The notes under the pieces: generated by a model | What the model saw: only the letters and a program-made list of their open reading frames with translations | Database searches by the model: none | Told to the model about the DNA's origin: nothing | Part shown: in pieces, positions 52,019 through 60,936 of the stretch | How positions within the stretch are numbered: the stretch's first letter is position 1 | Layout of the letters: the number at the start of each line of letters is the position of its first letter | Source of the DNA: ZC4RG30 sp963726085 | GTDB lineage: Bacteria > Pseudomonadota > Gammaproteobacteria > Steroidobacterales > Steroidobacteraceae | NCBI GenBank assembly: GCA_963726085.1 | Contig: CAVSAR010000011.1 | Location: 238,159-302,158, forward strand | Direction: 5' to 3' | Length of the DNA stretch: 64,000 bases | Made by a program: the position numbers and the translations under genes

Positions 52019-52336
52019 ATGTTAGGCAGTGCGACCCCTGTTGGGAAATGGTGTGGCCTAGTGACAACTGCGAAGCAACGCAAGGCAGCCGTCCTAACAC
52101 GGTGGTGGTCGAAGAGACCGCGCGGGAAACGCACCCGGCCCGGGCCTCGGCAGTACACCATTGCCGACTTGGAGCGCGCGCGAGACCGCGTACAGGCGGC
52201 CGAGCGTCGAATTGGCAACGACTACACCGGCCATCCCAGCAGCGGACAGGCCGGGTTGAACCGGGCGCAGCTCGCGCTGCACATCATCGAGTCGCAACTA
52301 CGGTTGCGCGGTCTCCTTGAGTGGGACCCTTCATGA
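52019..52336 (+). CDS. Hypothetical protein
   Basis: About 105 residues: TTAKQRKAAVLTRWWSKRPR, RQYTIADLERARDRVQAAER, NRAQLALHIIESQLRLRGLL. A basic N-terminus followed by two long helices; conserved-looking amphipathic pattern. GTG at 52061 is an alternative start. No domain recognised. Confidence 0.5.
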   Translation: MLGSATPVGKWCGLVTTAKQRKAAVLTRWWSKRPRGKRTRPGPRQYTIADLERARDRVQAAERRIGNDYTGHPSSGQAGLNRAQLALHIIESQLRLRGLLEWDPS

Positions 52337-52517
52337 CCAAGTCGAGGGCGTTAGCGCACGTTAGTCGGACCTCGTGAGGTTGGCGCCAGGTTCTGGTGGT
52401 TCAGCGGCCAGCCCTGGCCCATGCAGCTGCAAAGCGCGAACTTACTGCCACGATGGAGCCCGCCGAATGGACGTCGCGACCTGAGCGACCGCATGCCCGC
52501 CATACAACCGGAAGACT

Positions 52518-52557
52518 TGCGGACACTTCGATTGCAACCAAAATCGAAGTGTCCGCA
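52518..52557. repeat. Perfect 16-bp inverted repeat, left of a pair
   Basis: TGCGGACACTTCGATT at 52518-52533 pairs exactly with AATCGAAGTGTCCGCA at 52542-52557 around an 8-base loop. The same TGCGGACACTTCGATT arm recurs in the right-hand hairpin at 52635. A lone TTGTCCGCA follows at 52563. Confidence 0.85.
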
Positions 52558-52634
52558 GAATTGTCCGCAACGATTGGAAGAAAAAGCTTAGCAAAATCAA
52601 TGGGCTTAGCTTTCACAGGGCGGCCCGGTGGGGC

Positions 52635-52679
52635 TGCGGACACTTCGATTACACCCTCAGTGTAATTGAAGTGTCCGCA
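52635..52679. repeat. 20-bp inverted repeat, right of a pair
   Basis: TGCGGACACTTCGATTACAC at 52635-52654 pairs with GTGTAATTGAAGTGTCCGCA at 52660-52679 with a single G-T pair, around CCTCA. Shares its first 16 bases with the left hairpin. The 77 bases between the two hairpins hold no gene. This looks like the ends of a small mobile element or a paired protein-binding site. Confidence 0.85.
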
Positions 52680-52823
52680 CGAGACGGCTGTCGGCGTGGG
52701 GACGCGTAGCGGGAAGTGCTGTGTGCCGTCGCCGTGCTGGCGGAGCCGTGCACATCCGGGTGTGGTTAGGCGCGATCCTTCGCGTCCTGCGCGCGCATGT
52801 GGGTGACTGCCATACCTTCTCGC

Positions 52824-53375
52824 TTAAGCCGATCTTCCTCGGCCAGCTTCGCTTTTTCCTCCTTCGAGCATCGCGATTATCCGCTCCATGATATCCCCGC
52901 GCCGCACCTGTTTCATCCTCGTCTCATCGGCACGCAGCTGCGCATTGACCGCAAGCCCTGCCGCAGCGGTGTGCGCTCTCAGCAGGTTACCGTCACCCCG
53001 GTCGGTGGGGATCCGCAGTATCTGCTCCAGCTTCTGCAGTCCCAGCCGCGTCACCCGTTCGAGCTCAGGTGCCAGAGTTTCCCGCTCCGCCGTTGCCACT
53101 TCCGCCACCGGTTCCTCCTGCACGATCGCCGGTAGGCCTACCGTTGGATGGCGCCAATAGCCTTTGAGCGTCTTCCCGCCCCAACGCATCAGCCGCGGCC
53201 CGCGCCATCCAAGCTCGCGCATGACCCGCCGCAGCCGCCGACACGCCTGATCGGTGACGGGGACGCCGAGATGCACCGTGAGCAGCTCGTGTGTCGTCAC
53301 CCGTTGCTCCCCGCGCACCAGCTGCCCGTTCACGCGGGCCAAAGCCTGGTGCCAGTCAGTCGGGTCACTGGTCAT
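52824..53375 (-). CDS. Hypothetical protein, possibly phage-derived
   Basis: 183 residues. N-terminal half looks DNA-binding (TTHELLTVHLGVPVTDQACR, RLRRVMRELGWRGPRLMRWG, KTLKGYWRHP). The C-terminal half (LQKLEQILRIPTDRGDGNLL, AGLAVNAQLRADETRMKQVR, GDIMERIIAMLE) resembles helical segments of small terminase or phage-regulator proteins. No firm family. Isolated between repeats. Confidence 0.5.
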   Translation of the reverse strand: MTSDPTDWHQALARVNGQLVRGEQRVTTHELLTVHLGVPVTDQACRRLRRVMRELGWRGPRLMRWGGKTLKGYWRHPTVGLPAIVQEEPVAEVATAERETLAPELERVTRLGLQKLEQILRIPTDRGDGNLLRAHTAAAGLAVNAQLRADETRMKQVRRGDIMERIIAMLEGGKSEAGRGRSA

Positions 53376-53655
53376 GTATCGGCCTCGATCGCTTCGGCCC
53401 CCGCGCCGATGGAATTATACCATATGGTCTACAAATTCGGCGGCGGCCCGCGAAATGAAGCCCGCGTAACCAAAATTTCTACCCCCTCCCTCGGCCCCGG
53501 GTTTTTCCCGAGTTGCGGCAAGCCAGGTTGGCACCAATCGCGGGGAGGCGCGCAGCCAAAACCTTGCCGATGGGGCGCGCGCGTCCCACCCTAGCCAGCC
53601 GAGTGGGCGTCCACCTCTCTTCGATGGGAAACAGCTGGCTGCAGCTTTGTTAGTT

Positions 53656-53757
53656 GACGGGAAACAGCGCGCCGCCGTGTGCGCATCAAGCCCTTGCTGG
53701 CGTCTGCGTTGTTGCGCGTTGCCTGTTTGCGGATACGGGGAGGGCGGGCGCGAGGTA
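53656..53757. repeat. About 100-bp direct repeat, copy 1
   Basis: Starts GACGGGAAACAGCGCGCCGC and includes GCATCAAGCCCTTG, GTCTGCGTTGTTGCGCGTT and TGTTTGCGGATA followed by GGGGAGGGCG. Copy 2 is at 53843-53946 in the same orientation, about 187 bases away, differing by scattered substitutions and one-base indels. Confidence 0.75.
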
Positions 53758-53842
53758 ACTCAAATTTCGAGCCCCGTCCCTGACTCCTCGCGTTTTTCTC
53801 AAGTTGAGACGTCCGCCTATTCTCGTGTTTAGGCCACCTGTG

Positions 53843-53946
53843 GACGGGAAAACAGCTCGCCGCCGTGTGTCGCATCAAGCCCTTGTGCCGTCTGCGTTGT
53901 TGCGCGTTAGTTGTTTGCGGATAGGGGGAGGGCGCGGGTGAGGCAA
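53843..53946. repeat. About 100-bp direct repeat, copy 2
   Basis: GACGGGAAAACAGCTCGCCG, then GCATCAAGCCCTTG, GTCTGCGTTGTTGCGCGTT, TGTTTGCGGATAGGGGGAGG. See copy 1 at 53656. The unit codes for nothing recognisable and is similar to interspersed rhizobial repeats. Confidence 0.75.
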
Positions 53947-54431
53947 ACCAGTTTCCTTGAGCCTCGCGCCCGCCATATGCGGTAATCTCAGGTTTTCTCG
54001 GACGCGCAGTGTGCATCGCAGCCAGTCGAGACAATCATGATTTTTGCGGAGGGCAAAGGGCAATTGTGGTCTAACGCGACCGGTTGCAAAATGTCGCACA
54101 TACCCGCTGACTGATCCCTGACATTTCGACATCCTGTAACGTTCTCAAGGCGAGCCCACGGTAGTCATTCGGCGGCAGTCAGGTCAGCCGATTTGAGCCA
54201 TCCATAGACTGTCTCCATGCTTCAAAAGGCCATTCTGCGCTTAACCAATGGACCCCGCGAAACGCCCTTGATTTTTGCGATGTCCGGTGGTCCGATTATG
54301 AGCCAAGTTGTCCCAAGGCGTACTCTCTCATCGCTTCAAACGTAATCTTGGTGAGAAATTAATTCCGAGCGGAATAGCCCCTCGCCGCTCCGACGACTTC
54401 TTTGGAAGTCTGGCTTTGATGGAGGATCATC

Positions 54432-56820
54432 ATGAACTCATCACCCCAAATGTGGCCGGTGCCGATCGCGCTGATGTTCGAACTGTTAGCGATGACTTCT
54501 GCTAATTCGGCACAATATGTCGTCGATGGATTAGCGCTTGGCAATCAAGTCGCGCTCAACAGTCAAAATTACCGATCATACAACTGCAAACCAAGTGACG
54601 ATTTTGCAGACCTCACATGGTGTAGTCGTTCGCAGCAGAGAGGAAGTAAAGGACGTAATATCACTGTTTCCAATACAATCGCACACACACCGGACGGCAC
54701 CGCTCTCTATCTGATGGCCAACGCTGAGCCGGTGATTTTGAGCAGAACTGTTGTTGAAGCCGAGATCACGCAACTGACGCAAGAGATTGGAGAATACCCT
54801 GCCAATATCGAGTGGTTTCCGAAGTTTCAACGTTCGGATCACATAACGTCGGTTATTGTTTATTGGGGAAAAATCAAGTTGGACGAACTCGGATGGCAAC
54901 CCCGCTACGCTATTAACCAAGGGGAAAGCCCAAGGCTAGGCGTGCTCGTGGACACCCTGGGCGATCCGAAGCGCTCCGCGCTCGCAGACTTTCCCATCTA
55001 TCGAATTATTGGCGATCCTGGTTATATTTATTCCGCTAGCTTCGATGAAACTGGCCGTGGACATCGGCACTATGTGGCGATCGATGGCGCGCAGCTAACC
55101 GCTAAGTACTTTCAGTTGGCATTGCAGCGCATCTTGCAAAAAGACCAATCCCTTCAAAGCAATGACTATCAGTTGTGGGCGGAGGTGGCTGCTGCAACGC
55201 GTGCCCTCTCGCGTGATACGTCACCGGCGCTCGCAAATCGACTGCTGAACAAAGGCTTTGAGAAATTTCAATCGAAGAAGTTGCGCTCGCGCGTATGGTC
55301 GATTCTTCCGGGCGGCGCCATCGGGCACCTGGCAATGCACCAGCACGGAACAATCGATATCTATGGTCCGAAGACAGAGCATCCTGACATTCGACGCACC
55401 ATTCAAAGATTCATAGCAGACTACCCGTCAGAGCCTTTCGTTGAATTTTTGCATTACGCACTTGGTGATTACAACAAAGCTTTGCAAGCCAATCCGAATT
55501 CGGTCATCAGCGATGTCCTTCACTATGCGATCGGCTACGATATTGTTGGATCGCTGGCCAAAGAAGTCGTAAAGATTGTGAAGCCGCCCAGTAGGGAGGG
55601 CGATTATGAGGACTATACCGATGGCGCCATAGGATTCCTGAACCGGAACCCGGAGCTTTACGATAATAAGCCGCTCAGTACCATCGTGCCAAATTTCGTT
55701 ACGCGAGCCGCAACAGCTGAGTTCGCATTTTGAAATTATTCTGCGTAACGGGTCGTCCCGCCACGCCGACGATGCCGCGTATATGCTGGGCTGGCTCGCA
55801 TTCCATCGAGGTAAACCCGAGGAGGCACTGGGGTATTTCTCTCAAGCAATGGTCTTGGGCAACAGTGACTATAATTTCCCCGCAACCCGGATGGCGTTGC
55901 GAATTCTCCGGCAATATTCTCCGCGCGAACAGATGACGATCGTCGAGTTAAATCCGGACCTCGCTCACCAACCCGCTCTTTGGTATGTCGCAGCGCGAGC
56001 AGCATATCGAGATCTCGATTACGCATTGGCGATGGACGCCGCGCAACGCGCCCTGAAGGCGCTAAATGTGCCACCCGATCGTCTGCCGGCGACCACTGAC
56101 CCAAAAAGGATCGATGAGGCGATCCAGAAGATCAATCCTGAATTGCGGGGCGACTATAATATGAGCGAGATTCCTTATCTTCTCGAAGCCTCCCTAGAAA
56201 TTTCGCAGTACCTCGCCTACTTGAAGTTGACAGCTACAGAGCGTCCAGACACAGTCATCAATAGAGCCCGCGGGATCATTATTAAATATTCGAAACTCAT
56301 TGATGACCAAGAACGAGCCGGTCAGAGAGGTTCGGGTGAATTGGTCCATCGCGATCTTAGACAGGCACTGCATCTGATCGATATGACGCTTTGGAGCGCC
56401 CCGAAGAATGCGCAATACGCCCGATTACGCGAATGGCTTTATTACCGCAAGGCGCGGATATCGGCGGTGTTTGCTCCTGAGACGACTCGCGAGGCGATCG
56501 TAGCGATGGAGCGAGAATTCCCCAATTCCCGGTTGTTACCCAATGCTTTGGCAGAAGAGCTATACGCGGAAGGAGTCATGATGAGGGATTTGAACACCGC
56601 TCAAAGAACCTTCCAAAAACTGCTCGGCAATTATCCGACAAGCAACGCGATCGATAACGCGTATACCTGGATGGCGATTATCTTTCGCTGTGAGGGACGA
56701 GCGGATGACGCTCAGAATATGAATCGCACAATCATTAGCCGGTTCCCGGGCACGCGGCACGCGATGTACGCTGTAGAGCGGATGGCCAATCCCACGGGTT
56801 GTGGATTAGAACATCGATAA
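54432..56820 (+). pseudogene. Long TPR-type protein, split by one extra T
   Basis: Two frames (54432-55733, 433 residues; and 55783-56820, 345 residues) form one gene. The first ends VTRAATAEFAF-stop at GCATTTTGA; with TTT instead of TTTT (55728-55731) it continues FEIILRNGSSRHADDAAYML into the second frame, giving about 795 residues. The start has a weak signal-like stretch (ALMFELLAMTSANSA). The second half has tetratricopeptide-like pairs (MLGWLAFHRGKPEEALGYFS, YVAARAAYRDLDYALAMDAA, AEELYAEGVMMRDLNTAQRT). No catalytic domain was recognised. It is convergent with the TIR-FGE gene, 33 bases away. Either a sequencing error or a young pseudogene. Confidence 0.75.
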
Positions 56821-56853
56821 TTGTGATCGCCTAGACAGGACGAGGTAAAGAAT

Positions 56854-58399
56854 TTATGGGGCAAGTGTTCGCCCGACCCGCAAACCCACGTTGTCGTGCC
56901 CCTGATCGAAAGTGAACCAGTCTCGGGTCGCCGACCGGAGCGCGCGCGGACGGTCGAGCCAGGAACCGCCACGGACAACACGGCGACTACAATTCCCGGA
57001 CGTCCAAGCCGACCCATCCGAGGGTCCTCCTCGATAGCCATCGTGATAGCAATCCTCCACCCATTCCGAGACGTTGCCATGTATGTCATAGAGGCCGAAT
57101 GGATTAGGCTTTTTCTCGCCCACGGGATGCGTTTGGTGGTCAGAATTGCCGGCGTACCAGCTGTATTGGTCAAGCGGGGCTTCGTCATTTCCGAACGAAA
57201 AGTGCGTCGGGGTCTTCGCCCGCGCCGCGTACTCCCATTCGGCCTCGGTCAGCATTCGGTAGCGCCGGTCCGTCACTCTGGAAAGCCATGCCACGTATCG
57301 TTGTGCGTCCAACCAGGTAATGTTGATCACCGGCTGCCTTCCGCGCCCCCAACCGCCGGCGCTGATGTGTGGGTCGCAATCGCCGTAAACAACGCAGGCA
57401 TCCCACTCGTCAAATGTTAGCTCGAACTTGGCAACTGCAAAGGGACGAGCGATCGTGACCAGATGCGGCGGCTGTTCGGTTGGGGCACCCGACCCCTCCG
57501 ACGAGCCCATCGTAAAGCTGTCGGCCGCAACGACAACCATGTCTGGGCAATCAGAGCATTCCTTGAAAGCATCTCCTGCTTTCAGCGTACGCTCGGCCTG
57601 CGCCGTGAGAACATGGCCACGGACATTAGTAGCCCAATATGTCTTCTCCTTCAGCCATGGCGCTTTCCACCACGCCAATAGTCCAATCATCATTGCGGCA
57701 ACAAGCACGACAACGATCGCCTGCATTCGCTTCGTTCGAGTTCGTGCTGCTTGTGATTCAGCAAACCGTGCGGCTTCTGTCTGCTCGCTCGCTTTTAGGA
57801 ACGCCCGTTGTAGGTCGGTTATCTCGAGGGCTTCTGGCTTGCGCCTTGTAACCCATACTTTAGCAGCATCTAGTTCATCAGCGCGTAACAAAAGCGAATC
57901 CGGTCGACTACGCACCTGCCATCTTGCTGCAAGTTCCCCGAGTTCGTGTGTGTTCTCGTATCCAATCAATATCTTGACGCAGTGCTTCGGCTAACTTCGC
58001 TATCGAGCGTGTTAGTCCGAACCCGGCATCGAACCGGACAAATTGCAGGCTGCGCAACCGATCCGGGATTTCGGAATCCGATATCGACTTGAAGATCACT
58101 GGGATAAGCCTCTTCGAGAGGGCCAAAGATTTGTTGACTTCCCAGCTGCAACGCTCCGATTTCACGGCCTCTGGAGACACGACGAATACCACTGTGTCAG
58201 CTTGTTGGATAAGGCTGCCAAGACGCGCTTCCCAATCTTCGCCAGCGGCGATGTCATGCCGGTCCAGGAACGGTGCGAAGCCGGCCAGTTCCAAGCCGGC
58301 AACAAGTTCGTCGGCAAAGTCGGCGCTGTCTTTGCGCGAATATGAGATAAACACCCCCGCTTTACGACGATTTGTCTCTTGCTCAGCAGCATAATTCAC
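56854..58399 (-). pseudogene. TIR-transmembrane-FGE-fold protein, split by one extra base
   Basis: Two minus-strand frames (57908-58399 and 56854-57969) form one gene of about 510 residues. N-terminal TIR domain (residues 15-125: GVFISYSRKDSADFADELVA, VSPEAVKSERCSWEVNKSL) with the catalytic-type Glu87 of the SxxCxxE motif. The frame is lost after DIDWIREHTR near 57943 and regained at LGELAARWQVRSRPDSLLL. Then a linker, a transmembrane helix (AIVVVLVAAMMIGLLAWW), and an FGE/sulfatase-modifying fold (MVVVAADSFTMGSSEGSGAP, LTEAEWEYAARA, NPFGLYDIHGNVSEWVEDC, VVRGGSW). The copper-site cysteines of true FGE are missing (SWLDRPRALRSA), so the domain probably binds a ligand. The TIR domain would face the cytosol and the FGE fold the periplasm. 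Confidence 0.85.
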
Positions 58400-58971
58400 G
58401 ACTGCAACCCCTCGTGGTCCCTGATGGTCACGCGAGGGATCGGTGTTGTCAACGAGACTGGATCACGATCGACCCCCCAATGTATCAGTTCTCTGAACTT
58501 TACACTGACGTGCCTTGCAGCTGCCGGAATTCCAGCAGGCCGGCCGGGGTGTCATTGCTCAAAACCATTGCCGCAGTGCACAGCCAATGTCGCTGATGGG
58601 TCATTCGCATCGAAGGCAGCCGAGGCCGTCCGTCTATGCACTTCCGCTGCTCCCCCAAAAGCTGACGTAAACTCGATGCTTGGGCCTCCGACGCTATACT
58701 AAGCTGCCAATCCAGGATGTCCGCTCCCATGGTGAGGGTCCACCGCGGACAGAGTAAGCGCGACGCACGGTACCCGCAGACCGTACCATAAAAGCGTGAT
58801 ATCGTCCCTCCGTTGCATGAGCATGGCCCACATGGGAGGGTCACATGGCAATCCAAATCAGGCGGCGAGAGATTCATATCAACGCGTGGCAGCGTGGCTG
58901 CATGGCTACTCGCGCTACGGGCGCAGTGGCCGGCAAATGCTGGCGTCTGCCGCCGGGTAAGGACAACGTGC
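58400..58971. other. Intergenic stretch upstream of the TIR gene
   Basis: No convincing gene. The part from about 58555 to 58760 (with ATGTCGCTGATGGGTCATTC and GCCGTCCGTCTATGCACTTC) resembles non-coding repeats scattered in Bradyrhizobium genomes; this is from memory of such sequences, not a search. Confidence 0.4.
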
Positions 58972-59427
58972 ATGAGTGAGAAGGAGGCAAAGCGCACGTC
59001 CGCGGGGGTTCGGTTCGACATTTGCAGGACAGGCATTTTTGCTCTCTGCGTCGTGTTCGTGCCACAGGTCGCGGCCTCCTATGGCGTTCGGCTGAGTGCA
59101 ATCCCCGAAGCATACTGGGGAACTTGGGTGCCCGCCGCTGAAATCTGCCAGGATGCGAACAAATCGGCGATCGTCCTTTCGGCCAAGGCATATGTCACCT
59201 CGGCGGTGAGCTGCGCCGTAGACTATGTGGCAGAAGCACCAAGCCAGAAAGGCCCTATCTACTCTGCGCGGTTGCAATGCTCCAACTTGACAGGGCAGTC
59301 GCCGAAAAAAGGGGCCAATCTCATCATCCGGCCGGGCGAAACCAACCAGATTTCCATGGGCCCGGCGTTCGATAGCCTCAAGCCTTATCAACGCTGTTCG
59401 GCGAGCGGCGAGGCGCGCACGCCGTAA
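58972..59427 (+). CDS. Secreted hypothetical protein
   Basis: 151 residues with a hydrophobic leader (GIFALCVVFVPQVAASYGV). Mature part: AIPEAYWGTWVPAAEICQDA, SAVSCAVDYVAEAPSQKGPI, ARLQCSNLTGQ, and a final Cys; four or five cysteines suggest disulfides. The WGTWV...C pattern resembles small secreted rhizobial proteins. ATG at 58972 precedes the leader; the open frame upstream is not protein-like. Function unknown. Confidence 0.6.
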   Translation: MSEKEAKRTSAGVRFDICRTGIFALCVVFVPQVAASYGVRLSAIPEAYWGTWVPAAEICQDANKSAIVLSAKAYVTSAVSCAVDYVAEAPSQKGPIYSARLQCSNLTGQSPKKGANLIIRPGETNQISMGPAFDSLKPYQRCSASGEARTP

Positions 59428-59584
59428 AGCTCCCGCTCCTATCGGGCGGGGACGCTCGCGCAAATGATAAAGATGCTCGCTGCAGTGCATGAGTCCGGTT
59501 GTGGCAGTGCGCCCCGAAGGCGCGAATTATCAGTGGAGGAGGAATCCACCCGGAGAGTTGTCGATCGATTCGGAGGCCGGCGAC

Positions 59585-59626
59585 CGTAGGCCATTGAACA
59601 GATCACGTAGGCCATTGAACAGATCA
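59585..59626. repeat. Perfect tandem duplication of 21 bp
   Basis: CGTAGGCCATTGAACAGATCA twice in a row (59585-59605 and 59606-59626), identical. The copies lie in non-coding DNA between the secreted protein gene and the Bug receptor. Being exact, it is recent or an assembly artefact. Confidence 0.9.
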
Positions 59627-59887
59627 GAGGCTCAAGATTTTCGAGGCTCAGCGCCTCGGCATTCTCATCCCTGAATGCCCGCTGCTCGCAGCGAGTTGCG
59701 GTCTGGATAGGTTGGACTAACGCAGGCGCTACCGCCAGCGGGCATTTGTGGGATCAATAACTTTGTGTGCGGGGCTTTGGCCCGCTAGGTTCTTATACGC
59801 CTGCTGGTGTTGACGTGAGTCCTTCCTCGGATGTTTGTCGCGCCATAACCAATCCTGCAGATTCCAAATAGCAATCGCTGCCTCTAC

Positions 59888-60859
59888 TCACTGCGGCTGG
59901 ATGTCGAGCTCACGGGCGCGCGCGCGCCACTGCTCCTGATCCCGCCGAATGAAATCGGCTGTGCTTTGCGGCGTGCCGGCGCCTTCGGTAAACAGGCCGA
60001 AGCCGAGCAGTCTCTGCTGCAGCTCGGGCGTTTTGAGATACTCGCCAACCTCCTGGTTGACCCGAGCGACGACGCTCGCTGGTGTGCCGACCGGCGCGAC
60101 GATCGCAAACCAGCCGTTCACCACGACGCCAGGGACGTACTCGGCGAGTGCGGGGAGATCCGGCAGTGCCGGAAAGCGAACCTCGGAGGTGACGGCCAGC
60201 CGGCGCACCTTGCCGGCCTGCACCACGGCATTGGCCGCGGCGATGGAGCTGATCATCGCCTGATCGACGCCGCTGGCAACATCCTGGGTCATCTGTGCCG
60301 CCGATCGGTAAGGCACTTCGGTGACGCCGAGGTCTGCGCGCCTGTTGAAAAGCTTCGCGGCAAACGCCGCCGCACCGGCCGTCGTGTCGAAGGCGATGCT
60401 GAGCTTGTCGCGCTGCTGCTTGGCAAAGGCCAGGAACTCCGGAACGCTCTGCACCGGCACGTCGGCGTTAATCGACAGCATCTGCGGGCCGAGGCTGGAA
60501 ACCATGGCGACGGCCGTGAAATCCTTGGTCGGGTCGTAAGGCAGCTGCTTGAACGACACCGGGTTGATCGCCATACCGGATGTGTTGGTGAAGAGAAGCG
60601 TGTATCCGTCCGGTTGGGCGCGCGCGACACTCTGGTGCGCAAGGAGCCCCGAGGCGCCGGGCATATTTTCGACTACCACCGACTGCCCTAGTCCGCGGGT
60701 AATCCCCTCCGCCAGGAGACGCGCCATCACGTCGGTTGCCGCTCCCGGTCCGGTCGGGACGATCAAGCGCACCGGGCGCGTCGGCCAGCTCTGCGCGTGT
60801 GCGGCGAGAGACACGCATAGCGTGGCCGCGAACATCGCCAGCCTGACCAGATTGTTCAC
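59888..60859 (-). CDS. Bug-family (tripartite tricarboxylate) substrate-binding protein
   Basis: Periplasmic receptor of the TTT/Bug family, 323 residues. Signal peptide RLAMFAATLCVSLAAHAQS. Core: WPTRPVRLIVPTGPGAATDV, VVVENMPGASGLLA, QPDGYTLLFTNTSGMAINP, YDPTKDFTAVAMVSS, and LPDLPALAEYVPG. Family members bind carboxylates; the ligand is unknown. The membrane partners TctA/TctB are not nearby. It is divergent from the MetE/UROD-like gene. Confidence 0.92.
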   Translation of the reverse strand: MNNLVRLAMFAATLCVSLAAHAQSWPTRPVRLIVPTGPGAATDVMARLLAEGITRGLGQSVVVENMPGASGLLAHQSVARAQPDGYTLLFTNTSGMAINPVSFKQLPYDPTKDFTAVAMVSSLGPQMLSINADVPVQSVPEFLAFAKQQRDKLSIAFDTTAGAAAFAAKLFNRRADLGVTEVPYRSAAQMTQDVASGVDQAMISSIAAANAVVQAGKVRRLAVTSEVRFPALPDLPALAEYVPGVVVNGWFAIVAPVGTPASVVARVNQEVGEYLKTPELQQRLLGFGLFTEGAGTPQSTADFIRRDQEQWRARARELDIQPQ

Positions 60860-60936
60860 CCTGCCTACCTCCCTTGTATGATCGCAGCAGCACTGTATCG
60901 TCGCTCATCCATCCCGAGAAGCAAGTGGAGCGAGGT

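Larger units (their letters stand above)
53376..54431. other. Repeat-bearing intergenic stretch
   Basis: No convincing gene. Contains a direct repeat (53656 and 53843), further partial copies of GGGAAACAGCT near 53627, and runs such as GGGGGAGGGCGCGGG. The last 300 bases before 54432 are lower in GC and probably hold the promoter of the TPR gene. Confidence 0.6.

Noticed and set aside
53656..53946. Possible CRISPR array
   Set aside because: Only two imperfect copies of about 100 bp; no short repeats with regular spacers and no cas genes.
56854..57560. Diversity-generating retroelement target
   Set aside because: FGE-fold proteins are common targets, but no reverse transcriptase, template repeat or accessory protein gene is present in the window.
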